Of a stretch of DNA of 64,000 nt, positions 52,501 to 63,556 are shown one piece after another (the stretch's first letter is position 1; every line of letters begins with the position of its first letter). The position numbers and the translations under genes are program-made. The notes beneath the pieces are model-generated. The model was given only the letters and a program-made list of their open reading frames with translations. It made no database searches and was not told where the DNA came from. The stretch is from Theileria orientalis strain Shintoku (lineage: Eukaryota; Apicomplexa; Aconoidasida; Piroplasmida; Theileriidae). The stretch spans positions 2,682,314 through 2,746,313 of the forward strand of contig NC_025260.1 of NCBI RefSeq assembly GCF_000740895.1, read 5' to 3'.

Positions 52501-53170
52501 TATTAATAATCTGTAGCTGCCAAACCTTGACCTGCTGAACCCTCACCTTAGGAAGCTTCATCTGCCTTGCCTTCTGCCTAACCTTCAGCAGACAAGCCAT
52601 CTGTTGATCCTCTTAAGGCACTACCTGAATCGGCTTCAGTAGGTTCACTACCTCCAGGTGCTACGCTAGCGGTATTCTCTTCATTCAGTGATCCAATTGA
52701 TGTTGGTGTACCTTGTGAAGAACTTTAAAGGATCGTCTATGATGCAGACAAGCCGGAGGTAAGTGTTCCTGGTGCTGGTGCTGTCAGGTCTGAAGTTATG
52801 ACAGTTCCCATTCCCCTTGCTCTCACAATAATATTATTATGCTAGCGAGCCTATAATTGGTTTCCCTTTTATTTAAAACTGCACTATCGTTATCACGTTC
52901 AGCAAGTACACCCATACCAACATTGAGTAATCTATTGCCCATTTTTGGAAATAACATATAATGGAAGTGCCCTTGAATTAATTATATACAATCAGAAATA
53001 AACAAAAATAGAAAATTTTTCATTATAAGATTTGATATTTAAATACTGTTTGTTGAATATTCGAATCGGAAATTTGTCATTTACATACACAGCTTTGAAA
53101 CTCGATAATTACCTTGTTTTAATTACTTGAAATACAGGAAGTTCATCCATATAATGTAACATAAACGATA
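49518..53170. other. Long gene-poor AT-rich region
   Basis: 3.65 kb between the FAINT array and the ABC transporter, divergent on both sides. Frames at 50,138-50,335, 50,560-50,796 and 52,129-52,347 have no signal peptide, FAINT motif or other recognisable feature. TGTAGAATCCAC recurs at 50,548. A decayed coding relic at 52,510-52,727 is listed separately. Confidence 0.6.
52510..52727 (-). pseudogene. Relic of a Ser/Gly/Glu/Ala-rich low-complexity coding region
   Basis: On the minus strand, after a TAA at 52,725-52,727, 48 codons are open (SSSQGTPTSIGSL..., APGGSEPTEADSGSAL), then TAG at 52,578-52,580 and TAA at 52,548-52,550 in the same frame, each followed by more of the same composition (GEGSAGQGL). 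No ATG leads in. The composition matches linkers of secreted FAINT- or SVSP-type proteins, so this is read as a decayed fragment. Confidence 0.55.
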
Positions 53171-56100
53171 ATGACTCTCTCTAATAAAACGTCGATGGCC
53201 GACGAGGACCCGAGTCCCGTGTTTTGGGAGAGCCATGTGTATAACAAATCCGATATTAAAAAATTAAAAGACAATGGATTTAGCTATTACGATGATGCAA
53301 CAATTTTCAGGTATCTGTTTTATAGCTGGTTCAACAAATGGGCCTTGGCACTCTCGAGGAAGTATCTGGAACCATATAAGCTACACCCTTTGCAGGTTTC
53401 AGATCAGATTTTAAAATGGGAACCAATTTTTTCTAAACATGTCAGTGATGGGTTAGTAAGATTGGATCTTTACGAGGCCACTAAGTCCTGTAAAAATCCA
53501 GTTAAACCATCTAACATTCTGTTACGTGCCATCTTATTGACAACATGGAAAAGATCATTTGCGTTGTTTTTAGCGCTTGTGATAGGGAACATTTTGAGCA
53601 TGAGCATATCCATTTTGGTTGAAAAGTTGATTACGATTGTGAGCAATCCAGAAATACACGTAGCCAAGACAGTGTTGTTGTTGTTTGCTGTAGTTTGTTT
53701 TCAGATAATGGATGGACTTTTACTTGAGAATATATACTTTTATCTTAACAGGATGATTTACACACTCCATTACTTGTACGGTATAGTGCCATTTCGTCAC
53801 GGTATGTCCAACAGGCGCCTATACTACAACAACATCAATGGATCCAACTTATTGAACACCTGCAACCAGGTACTTCACAGCTTTTCGCCTGATTCGCCCT
53901 GTTCCAAAAACCCATTGTTCTGCCCGTCTCTCCGCTACCACAACAAGGAAATGAGTCCCAAGGTTTTCACATATGTGTTTTATGACTCGTTTTATATTGC
54001 TCTGGCCTTTGATTCGACCAGATTTATAGTCGAGTTTCTAACGAATTTTATTTACGGCGTGTTCTTGATGTCGAGACACGTAAAGGCCAACTTGTGGGTA
54101 CTATATGTTACTGGAGCATTGTTTCTGATTTTTATGGTTACCATAGAGATATTTAACGCCCTCATATATAAATACATACTATACATGAGGGACTACAAAG
54201 TAACTAAGTACAATAACATCCTCGGAAGACTAAGTAATATTAAAAAAATGTTCTGTGACGACATCGGATTTAATATTATTACTCAAACAAGGAATGACGA
54301 GCTTTCTTTAGTCTTTATCAAAATTTTTATTACATTTCTTAATATGTGTGCATTCAGCACCTCAATTAATGTCTCGTTTTATTTGATTAAAAGCTATTTT
54401 GTTAAGACAGTTAATGATGCAAATGTCATAACTGATATTAACACCGCAGCATTCATGACAACGTTTTATATATACATGAGAATAGTCACTTCCATGTTTA
54501 AAATTCCTAGGGCGATAAACGTTGCTGGAATGGCTTATGCATCGTATAAAAGATTAAATAAGTATCTTTCTGGTTGTTCCCCTAATTTCTATGTCGCTGA
54601 TAATAAATTTACTGGTTCAGCCAATGTCAGTTCAATTATAGCCGATACAACTGATCAACTTCCTAATGACACTGTGGTTTACTACAAAAACGCTTCATTC
54701 ACATGGGTCTACACACGCAACGACCTATTAAACAAAAATTATGACACACACTTGAAAAATTTAAACTTCTTGTTGAAACGCAGCGAAATAGCCATTGTCA
54801 CCGGTTCCAAAGGATCAGGTAAATCAAATTTTGTAAAATCAGTGCTGGGTGAAATGACCCTTGTTGGGGGCTCTATGGCCGTTGTACCATTACACACATC
54901 AATGCCCATATTCTATGCCTCCCAAGATATTTGGTTAAAACACGGCTCTATAAGGTCAATTATAACGTTCGGATATAAATTTGATGAGCATTTGTACAAG
55001 ACTGTGTTGAAGGCTGTTGAACTTGAATTTGACATATCAACATGGGAGAAGGGTGACCTCAGAGTAGTGTCAGATAATGCCCCTTCACTCAGTGGAGGTC
55101 AACGTGTAAGAATGGAGTTGGCTCGTGCAGTGTACGCTTATTTGATATTCCATCAAGTAAACAAGGAGTATAATAACAGCAAGTGTTCGTTTTTGATGTG
55201 TCTGGATGCATCGTTCCATGGCCTAGATCCATACGTATCCAAAACTATATTCAATAACCTGTTTAACGTTAAATCAGGGCTATTGGTAAAGAACGATTTA
55301 AGTGTCGTTTTAACATCGTCGAAACAGATACTGGATACGTGCACCAAGTCATGTGATCCAGCCCAATTCCCGAAAGTGCCAATTTTTAACGTCAAGAACA
55401 AGGAGCTGGCCTTCTTATCCTATCTAGGAAACTTCATCAGGAACAAGAGGCACGAGGGCGACTTCAACTATTCGACATATTCTAAAGCTGGCTATTACAC
55501 CCTTAATCGCCTAAACAACGACATGCTTGGTTTTTGTTTTTCCGACAATTCCAGGTCGAGTCGTGCCCAGTTAATCAAACAACTATACGGAGATTCCTTC
55601 GTAAAATACAACAAAAATCTCTTCGGAAAAGTTTGGTTCAAGCCGTATTTTATGTTCATGAAGCCCGCTGCAGTCTCATTTGCTTTATATATAATACTAA
55701 CTGTCGCTTTAAATGCCATGGATTACGTTAAACTAGTATTGTCGACGAACTTATCAGACTACATCACCAAAAACATCAACGATCACAACAAGGGGACCAT
55801 AGTTGACCTTGCTGTCATTAAATCACGTAGTAATTCGGCACTGAAAGTGACAGTCATATTTGTATCAGTCATTATCGCATTGTCATTGTTGGCTACTATA
55901 TCTATTTCTGCAGGATCTATAGTATCATGTCGCAAGCTTCACGAATATGCTCTACACACAATTTTCAGCTACAGATCATCCGTACTCAAAATTAAGAAAC
56001 AGATTATTCACGTGATTACTTTTCTGTCTAGTGATATTATGATTACAGATGATATAGCTGGATTATTTATTGCTTTATTATTATTTTCATCAATTCAGAC

Positions 56101-57691
56101 CGTCACCAACATAATTACTTTGTTCTATGTAATTCCCATATCCGTTCCTTTCATTCTTCTCACTCTGGTTTTGATTTATATTTATATTATGAGGAGGTAT
56201 ATAGGTTCGGCAGTGAACTTACATATAGGGTTTTTGGAGGCGGTTTCTCAAATGAACAGTGTAATAGATCGTTCTATAACAGGAGGTTCCGTTTACAGAA
56301 GCTTCAATAGAAATTCAGATCTGCTCAGAGATTTCCTGGAACACAGGGATTATAAAGCTAGAACGAAATTTCTCTTCGTCGCAGTCGTTTCTTGGTCAAC
56401 AATCTTGTTTACTTGGATATTTTCGCTAACCACTTTCATTATACTGGTAATCCCAATCATTCTTGACAAATACACCAATTACAAGATGACCGTAGGCTAT
56501 TTCGGTTTAGCGCTATCCCTGTGTACGAATGTTATCAACTCATACAGCAACTTTGCCTTTATGTATGCTTGTAATCAAATGAATATCAGTTCAATTGATA
56601 GGTTCCAGTACTTCATTCCTCCGGGTCAAAAGCTCAAGTTCGACAAGTGTCCCAACACCCATGAAGAATATGTAGTTAATCCTGAGAGTAAACATGTTAG
56701 TGACATGGATAAAAAACAATTGTTAAGGAGAAGGGCCATTGAATTTAAAAATGAAAACAAAAGGTTTTATGCTTTGAGAAGACTATTCTACCATCCTAAA
56801 TTACATATCCTCGATGTTGGCCGTTACCTAACCTCTGATCGCACTGGTGTCCAGCTGAATAACGTGTGTGTGTACACTACTCCTGAACACACTCCAGAAA
56901 GTATGATTTTGAAACATCTCACTGTAGCAGCCATTAAATCAGAGATCATTGGTATAGTGGGTAGAACAGGTGCTGGTAAAACGACGCTGTTGTCAGTGTT
57001 ACAGAACATATCCACTAATAGAACTGGACAAGTACTGTTGGATGGTAAAGATTTGAATGATATCCCCAAAATTGTCCTGAGACAGATTATAGGTGTGTTA
57101 CCACAATTACCATTTGTGTTCAAGGGTTGGACTGTGCGTAGATTTTTAGATCCTAGGAAATTGTTCACTGACGACGAGATCAACCAGGCTTTGAGTAAAT
57201 GTGGTCTGCTTAATTTTGTTAATGAGCTTTCTGGAGGAAGGAAATTGAATAGTATTTTGGTACCCGAGGATCCTCTTTTATATCATCAGAAATCAAAAGG
57301 TGCTCAATCCATCACAAAGAAATATACTAAACCTGGAGATGAAAGTGATATGTTGTTATCCTACAATCAGCTTAGAACATTGTATTTGGCCAGACTTGTG
57401 TTATACAGGCACTTCTTTAGGCTTATAGTAGTTGATGAGCCCCCTGAGGAAGATCCCGAAAAAGCCGACGTCAGAAAGGATGATCTTTCAGTTCCAATTT
57501 ATGAGCTCTTACAGAAACACTTCAGCCACTGTACCACGTTTGTCACAGCACATGATGTTAACGTCTTAAAATCTTGTACCTCTGTGTGGGTGATACATGA
57601 GGGGTGTGTAGTAAAAACGTGTAAAGCCAGTGAAGTATCCGCAAATGAGTCTATCGCATCGATTATTGAAGAAAATGTTAAGAAAAGTTAA
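53171..57691 (+). CDS. ABC transporter, ABCC (MRP)-like full-size protein
   Basis: A 1506-residue single-exon protein with two transmembrane domains (about 110-455 and 830-1150), each followed by a nucleotide-binding domain. NBD1 has Walker A GSKGSGKSN (near 547), signature LSGGQRVRMELARA (near 640) and Walker B CSFLMCLDASFHGLD, where the catalytic Glu is replaced by Ala; the H-loop position reads VVLTSSKQ, with no His. NBD2 has Walker A GRTGAGKTTLL (near 1264), a degenerate signature LSYNQLRTLYLARL, Walker B RLIVVDEPPEE with Glu, and H-loop TAHDVNVL. The sites are thus asymmetric, as in ABCC proteins. Subtelomeric ABC transporters are known in Theileria. Substrate unknown. Confidence 0.9.
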   Translation: MTLSNKTSMADEDPSPVFWESHVYNKSDIKKLKDNGFSYYDDATIFRYLFYSWFNKWALALSRKYLEPYKLHPLQVSDQILKWEPIFSKHVSDGLVRLDLYEATKSCKNPVKPSNILLRAILLTTWKRSFALFLALVIGNILSMSISILVEKLITIVSNPEIHVAKTVLLLFAVVCFQIMDGLLLENIYFYLNRMIYTLHYLYGIVPFRHGMSNRRLYYNNINGSNLLNTCNQVLHSFSPDSPCSKNPLFCPSLRYHNKEMSPKVFTYVFYDSFYIALAFDSTRFIVEFLTNFIYGVFLMSRHVKANLWVLYVTGALFLIFMVTIEIFNALIYKYILYMRDYKVTKYNNILGRLSNIKKMFCDDIGFNIITQTRNDELSLVFIKIFITFLNMCAFSTSINVSFYLIKSYFVKTVNDANVITDINTAAFMTTFYIYMRIVTSMFKIPRAINVAGMAYASYKRLNKYLSGCSPNFYVADNKFTGSANVSSIIADTTDQLPNDTVVYYKNASFTWVYTRNDLLNKNYDTHLKNLNFLLKRSEIAIVTGSKGSGKSNFVKSVLGEMTLVGGSMAVVPLHTSMPIFYASQDIWLKHGSIRSIITFGYKFDEHLYKTVLKAVELEFDISTWEKGDLRVVSDNAPSLSGGQRVRMELARAVYAYLIFHQVNKEYNNSKCSFLMCLDASFHGLDPYVSKTIFNNLFNVKSGLLVKNDLSVVLTSSKQILDTCTKSCDPAQFPKVPIFNVKNKELAFLSYLGNFIRNKRHEGDFNYSTYSKAGYYTLNRLNNDMLGFCFSDNSRSSRAQLIKQLYGDSFVKYNKNLFGKVWFKPYFMFMKPAAVSFALYIILTVALNAMDYVKLVLSTNLSDYITKNINDHNKGTIVDLAVIKSRSNSALKVTVIFVSVIIALSLLATISISAGSIVSCRKLHEYALHTIFSYRSSVLKIKKQIIHVITFLSSDIMITDDIAGLFIALLLFSSIQTVTNIITLFYVIPISVPFILLTLVLIYIYIMRRYIGSAVNLHIGFLEAVSQMNSVIDRSITGGSVYRSFNRNSDLLRDFLEHRDYKARTKFLFVAVVSWSTILFTWIFSLTTFIILVIPIILDKYTNYKMTVGYFGLALSLCTNVINSYSNFAFMYACNQMNISSIDRFQYFIPPGQKLKFDKCPNTHEEYVVNPESKHVSDMDKKQLLRRRAIEFKNENKRFYALRRLFYHPKLHILDVGRYLTSDRTGVQLNNVCVYTTPEHTPESMILKHLTVAAIKSEIIGIVGRTGAGKTTLLSVLQNISTNRTGQVLLDGKDLNDIPKIVLRQIIGVLPQLPFVFKGWTVRRFLDPRKLFTDDEINQALSKCGLLNFVNELSGGRKLNSILVPEDPLLYHQKSKGAQSITKKYTKPGDESDMLLSYNQLRTLYLARLVLYRHFFRLIVVDEPPEEDPEKADVRKDDLSVPIYELLQKHFSHCTTFVTAHDVNVLKSCTSVWVIHEGCVVKTCKASEVSANESIASIIEENVKKS

Positions 57692-59054
57692 TTGTAACAT
57701 GTTGTTTTGGCTCGAAAGTAGCAAAGTAAATGTGTGTTTTTATATATAGCACAGTATTTTAAAAAATTAATTTAATATTTTAATTTTAAAAATTTGTGAC
57801 ATTTATATACTGGTTATTATAAACATTACATAAATATATATATATATATATATAATATTAGTAATTTAATTATAATACGGAATCCACACATACAGCCCTA
57901 CAGATGTTGAAAAAACCTAAATATTATATAATTCCCAAAATAATAAATAATAAATCTCAATATAATATATAAAACATTTAAAAACCAAATATTGTAATAT
58001 TAAAACTAAATTCATACAATATCGACTGACATAAATTAAACAAATATTGTCTTTTATTACTACACTAATAATGTTAACTGTTCTCTAAAATGAAGTGTTA
58101 TATATACACATTTTACACTCAAATAGACCGATACAGTTATTTCCACAATTGGCTAAATTTATAAATATTTAATCATTTATATATATAAGATCATAACAAT
58201 ACATACACAGTGTCTACATCTTTTATTAACATTGTTAGTGTTACTTATTGTAAATTCAATTAAAAGTCTTGTAAATGTTTAAGAAAATCAATTTGTGTAT
58301 AAACCTTGGGTTTAACGTTGTTACGTGAACACATCGGCATTTAGTAAATTTATTTCAACGTATGAAATTCATATCTAACATGTAAAATTATTGAATCTAT
58401 CAAATACGATAACAATGTGAAAAGATAATAGAATCATAAGACCCTACTAATGAAATTGCTAACTCATGATAGTCATGATTCTACTAAGGCCAAAGTAAGC
58501 TACACACCCAAATATAAAATTTGTAATGATAAAAATTATCAAGACCACAAAAATTTAAGCTAGGTTATGTTGAGGAATTTATGGATAAATATATCCTAAA
58601 AGATCAGTATGGAATCATGGAAAAAAATTATAAGTACAACTCACCATATTAGTTATATATATTTATAAAACGCACATAGACATAGGATTTAACATATATC
58701 AAATTTTAAAGAGTGTGTATGATAAATGTAATTAGAATAGTCATCCCATTCCCCAGACTATTAGATTATATTATTTACTATATAATATCCGTTTAAATAA
58801 TTTTGAGTTTGTTTTTTGCTATTTTAGTTGATATTTTTTGACTGTTAAATTAACTATTTCTCTTTGAACAATTTCTATATTTACCAGTGGACCATATACA
58901 TTTATTGATTCATTACTTTTTCCAATATTGATAAATAAATCCCATAAATGTTATGAAATTATACAATAATTATTACATATATTGAATAAAACTATATTTA
59001 TAGTTAAGTTGGTTAACGTGAATGACCAACTAAGTGAATTACTATGGAGTTACA
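57692..59054. other. Intergenic, very AT-rich
   Basis: 1.36 kb between the convergent ABC transporter and multi-pass protein genes. It contains a (TA)n tract at about 57,835-57,855 and long A/T runs. No gene is seen. Confidence 0.55.
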
Positions 59055-60503
59055 TTATAGGTACTTTTTTACATCCAAATTTAGGTCACTTCTCGCATCT
59101 CTTATTGCCTTTCTAAACGTCTGTTTCAACACATACCAAAATGTATTCCATTTAGACATTCTGTGGTTGGGTCTAAATTTGGGGAACACATACCCAAGAC
59201 TAGTTCTCACTACATTATATCCAACAGAAAGTTTATCGTTGAAGTATCGAACGACCATACAAAATAACTCATGAAGCAAAAGAACGCCAAGATCGGGTAA
59301 ATGGTTTTTTGGCACGAACAGTATTTTTGCAACTCCTGAAAAACTTAGTGGATCCATGAAGCTATTTCCGAGTGCCCCTGAAAATGTCATAGCCAAGACT
59401 CTAGGTCTATTGTTTATTATTATTCTGGCAGATGGTATTCTGGTGTGCACAGCTAAAATGGAATATACCGATATAATTATCATAGGAATAGTAAAAAGCC
59501 AACCGGCATCAAAAGCTGGTTCCCAATCATTATATAGGCCTGCGGTTTCCAAGGCGAACAATGTTAAAGGTCCAGTTAGATTGGCTATTGGTGACATCAT
59601 GTTGATTAAGTGACATTTTTTAGTTGGTAATAACGCATAAGGAATAACACCAGGATGAACCGTATCAAAAAGCGTAGATCCGGCCGAATACATGAAAAAC
59701 GGAGATGCGACCTTAGAAAAGGTTGTTCCGAAACTCCACTTATCTTTATTTGTATTTTGTGTTTGAGCCTCTCCTCCATTTCCACCATTTGTTGATTCAG
59801 AAGTAGTGTTTTCTGGCGTACTTGGTTTAACTTCTTCCTTTTTTTCGGCCTCGGGCCTATTCGAGGCTTCACAAGGAGATTTATCATGATAGTAAAATAA
59901 ACATCCAACCGCTATGGCATTTAAAGTTGAACACAAAAGGAATTGGAGTCTTACTTTTGGAAGAGGATTATCACGAAATAGAAAATCAAGAAGTAACTGA
60001 GCCAGAAATGTTACTAAACGTGACAAATGAGCAGACATAATAACAACAGTGCTATGTTGAGGAACAGTAGCAATATTATACGTTGCAGCGGCTCCTAACC
60101 CAAAAGATTCAAAAGCTAATGCTAAATATACGTGGTATGGAATATTTGAAGAAAAACATGAAACCAATAGTAAAATAACACGTCCAATCAACATAACAAC
60201 AAATGATGTTTTTTTTATTGTCACCCGTGTAAAATGATGATCCATCTCAGGTTTTATTTTTTCATAAATTGCATATATAATATATACAATTATTGTACCT
60301 AAAGAGAAGGTTAGAAATCTTAAACCATAAATTTTTTCAATATAAATCGTTGTAGTCTGAACTGGGATTTTGAACGCAAGAAGTACTTGAGCTGAAATAA
60401 TATCAAGTTGAAAAAACATGATGTATAGCGCCACTGAAGTCATTGCAACCATAGCCTTACAGGCAAGGCCTTCGGTTATACCTTCAGAGTGTTCTTCGCC
60501 CAT
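59055..60503 (-). CDS. Multi-pass membrane protein, possibly Tpr/Tar-like
   Basis: A 482-residue protein from the ATG at 60,503 with about ten to twelve hydrophobic segments, for example MVAMTSVALYIMFFQLDII, FVVMLIGRVILLLVSCF and WLFTIPMIIISVYSILAV. A hydrophilic central loop rich in Glu, Lys, Asn and Thr (about 210-255; NRPEAEKKEEVKPSTPENTT) splits it into two halves, a layout reminiscent of MFS transporters. The basic C-terminal tail reads FPKFRPNHRMSKWNTFWYVL. It is the most telomere-proximal gene here. Position, length and two-part topology suggest the Tpr (T. parva) / Tar (T. annulata) subtelomeric membrane-protein family, but I cannot confirm this without a search. A transporter is the main alternative. 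Confidence 0.6.
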   Translation of the reverse strand: MGEEHSEGITEGLACKAMVAMTSVALYIMFFQLDIISAQVLLAFKIPVQTTTIYIEKIYGLRFLTFSLGTIIVYIIYAIYEKIKPEMDHHFTRVTIKKTSFVVMLIGRVILLLVSCFSSNIPYHVYLALAFESFGLGAAATYNIATVPQHSTVVIMSAHLSRLVTFLAQLLLDFLFRDNPLPKVRLQFLLCSTLNAIAVGCLFYYHDKSPCEASNRPEAEKKEEVKPSTPENTTSESTNGGNGGEAQTQNTNKDKWSFGTTFSKVASPFFMYSAGSTLFDTVHPGVIPYALLPTKKCHLINMMSPIANLTGPLTLFALETAGLYNDWEPAFDAGWLFTIPMIIISVYSILAVHTRIPSARIIINNRPRVLAMTFSGALGNSFMDPLSFSGVAKILFVPKNHLPDLGVLLLHELFCMVVRYFNDKLSVGYNVVRTSLGYVFPKFRPNHRMSKWNTFWYVLKQTFRKAIRDARSDLNLDVKKYL

Positions 60504-61780
60504 CTCAGATTATTTTTAATTTACAACAATTATATGAAAATTGGAAAATATCGATGAGTATTGTCAAAAACGTGAGTAAATTGATGACAATGGATATCTA
60601 TATGTGTGATGAAGTGACCCAAAATTGATTTATTGAATGATATAACTCAATGCTTCAAAGAAACTAGAGATATTCAAATTCCAAATACTAATTTTAATCT
60701 CAGAGGTATCCCGTGACTACACGTGTTGCGATATCATTTAAACAAGGTTAATATCCTATATTTGAAATATTTTTAGTTACGCGCTGTACTTACAATTTGT
60801 TTGTGTATACTAATTTAATCAGAATTGTCTTTATGTTAAGACGACATTAGCATATAATCAATTATACTTTAGCCCATATTGTATATGGCACTGTCCATAT
60901 AAACGATTAAACAATATTAGTATCAATTTCAACTAAACTATATTTGAGATGTTCAATTAAGTTCAGACATATCAGAACAAGGAATAAAGACAAAACTAGG
61001 TTTACTGTATTCTAGAGGATACAAAATTGATAACAAAAAAACCAACTCAAACAACATAATATTAAGGTAGAAAATGAGATGTCAGTGTAACCGAATATAT
61101 AACCTATGTCCCAATGTCGATTCGGTACACTAATCACGGATTCAATTTCAATATTAGAGCACTTTTCCTCGCGGATAAAGAGTCTGTATCACAAAGAAAG
61201 ACCTTAAGTCTGACAAATTTAATTCTAATTCCAATGGCCATAAACGATTATCATCACCATAAAGATCCTGTCTAATAGGTACACATACCATGTCAAACAC
61301 GATTTCATACACCATTTATTCCAAGTACTCGGTTCCTTATTGTTTCACATAATCCTGCCAGTAAAATCAGATAGACTGGCCGTACATCCATCATATCAAA
61401 ATATTCAACATTTTTGTCCCCCATCGTCTATTATCTCACTGTCACCTACATTATCAAATCCTACATACCGTTTCAGTGTTTAGGGTTTAGTTTTATAGCT
61501 CGTTTACAAGGCCAAATCCTTAACGATTTATTTTACTCTACAATCTAAAACCTTAAATAAAGCTACCTAATGACTCTAAACGCGGTTTTAGGGTTTTTAC
61601 TAGCGTCGATCTTCATCTTTTGATTTAAGAGTTAAAGTTCTTAGAACATCCAAAACATCTTCCGTCACACCAGTACACCCCGTTACCAAGTGTTGCCTTC
61701 TGTATTACAATAACCCTTATAGTATCTATCGTTGTTTTCACATCACCACTTTATTCTTAACTCATGATTTCACACCTGTT
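60504..61780. other. Subtelomeric non-coding DNA with interstitial telomere-like motifs
   Basis: Mostly AT-rich with no ORF supported. TTTAGGGTTTAG occurs at about 61,479 and TTTTAGGGTTTTT at about 61,587, embedded in unique sequence and therefore interstitial. Confidence 0.6.
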
Positions 61781-62640
61781 TTATATCCATTTTCATATCA
61801 GTTTTATGCCCATTTTTACATGTTTTATGCCCATTTCCATATCTGTTTTATACCCACTCAGTTTCATATCCCCTGTAGATGCCAATAACACCCGTTATCA
61901 GCCGACCCTTAGGCCACCCGTATGTTACAGTATGATTTTGTAAATTGTTTATTTTTTTATGACCCTGTTTCAGGCCAACATTAGCCGTTCCTATCCTACC
62001 ATACTTCACCCTTCAGCTATTCGTAAGCTACCCTTAGGCTGCCATACGTCACCCTGTTACCCATTAACACGTCGTGATTCAGTTTTTTGTCTATGTTCCT
62101 GTTATATGGGCTGTCCTACCCTCGCCATACTTAGTACTACTTTGTCACAACCATCCATAGCCAGCCATACCCTTGTCACGCCCAGTCTTATTCTCCATAC
62201 CCTTGCCATACCCAGTACTACCCTGCCACAACCATCCGTACCCACCCATATCCAGTACCACATAGCCTTGCCATAAGGGCTGATGGCCACATTGCGCACT
62301 TTTGTATATACGGCCACCTCCATATATATACTGCCGACTATGCTTATCGCCACTCACATATATATACACCGTCGACCCATCCATACTGTCACATGGCCGC
62401 CTGGCACCTCCATATATATACACGGTCGACCCATCCAGTACCCAGCGTACCTCAGGGGCCATAAGCGGCACCCTTATCACCCCTGTATATATACAAGGGG
62501 TGTGTCACAGGGCCATGCTGAGACCACGTATATACAGTTGAATGTTTCAGTGGCACCTGGTATTTATACAAGAGGCGTGTGTACACATTCCACAACTTAT
62601 CAAAACATGCAGAAAGTGTTACAAACATGCTAGAAACTTG
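61781..62640. repeat. Subtelomeric degenerate tandem repeats
   Basis: Repeated short phrases follow one another. At 61,775-61,880 TTTTAT(A/G)(T/C)CCATTT-like units recur. At 62,120-62,260 it is CCATACCC, CCACAACCATCC and CAGTACTAC units. At 62,310-62,560 it is CCATATATATAC with GTCGACCCATCCA. A near-palindrome lies at 62,478-62,502 (arms CACCCC/GGGGTG). Frames through these are artefacts. Confidence 0.65.
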
Positions 62641-62780
62641 CTACAAACATGCCTACCCCCCAGTTATTGGAGTCAACGGTTGCTGCCATTATAATATCAG
62701 TATAGGTTTATTTGAGTTGTTGATCCATGTTATTGATAGTTGTATGAAAAGCGTATGAGGAGCATAGGACGGGTTCAGTA

Positions 62781-62960
62781 TGCGACTACTAGGTACCTAC
62801 TAGGTATTAATAAGGCGACTAGTAGGTATTATGTAGTTACTTGGTATTCGACTACTAGGTATTAATAAGGCGACTAGTAGGTATTATGTAGTTACTTGGT
62901 AGGTGTTTAGTAGTCACCTACTAGGTATTAATATGGCTACTAGTAGTCACCCAGTAGGTA
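62781..62960. repeat. 55-bp tandem repeat
   Basis: Units built of ACTAGGTATTAATAAGG, CGACTAGTAGG and TATTATGTAGTTACTTGG repeat with a 55-bp period (ATTAATAAGG at 62,806 and 62,861), about 2.5 copies, followed by degenerate CTACTAGGTATTAAT units. Confidence 0.8.
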
Positions 62961-63059
62961 CTATTAACACTCATAACCCTCACCAACATGCCGATATGGT
63001 ACTTACGCCACGTAGAAGGCACAAATAACCCTACAAGTAGACACAGATACGACACTGCC

Positions 63060-63200
63060 ACGACACTGGCACCACCTGTAAAGGACTGATACGGTACTGA
63101 CACCACCTGGAAGGCACTGCTAGGGTACTGACACCACCTGTAAAGCATTGATACGGTACTGACACCACCTGGAAGGCACTGCTAGGGTACCGAGACGTAG
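63060..63200. repeat. 62-bp tandem repeat
   Basis: GATACGGTACTGACACCACC recurs at 63,088 and 63,150, and GGAAGGCACTGCTAGGGTAC follows each, giving a 62-bp period and about two copies. Confidence 0.8.
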
Positions 63201-63556
63201 CACATCTTTCTCCAACCATGCCAAAACCTTACACATCTATTAGTAATTTTCAGATAACATGTCAACATTACCCATAACCTTCAGATATGATACCAACATC
63301 ATACTTAACACTAAGATAACATACCAACATCATCCATAAGGCACTGATACGACACTGACACTATTTCAAACACTATGTTATGACACCAACATCATAACAT
63401 ACACCTGCCATACACACAGATACCACACCAATATCATAACATACACACCGATACCATACCAACAAAGTACCAAACACTCGGATAACATTCCTTTAAAGTA
63501 CCGAACACACCGATAGCATACCAATACCATACCATACACCTGACACATGACCCCTA
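63201..63556. repeat. Degenerate CATACCAACATCAT-type subtelomeric repeats
   Basis: Loose repetition of ATACCAACATCATC, ACACCGATACCATAC and CATAACATACAC elements runs up to the start of the telomere. No ORF is supported. Confidence 0.5.

Noticed and set aside
62102..62633. Several ORFs of 75-116 codons in 62.1-62.6 kb
   Set aside because: They translate degenerate subtelomeric repeats.
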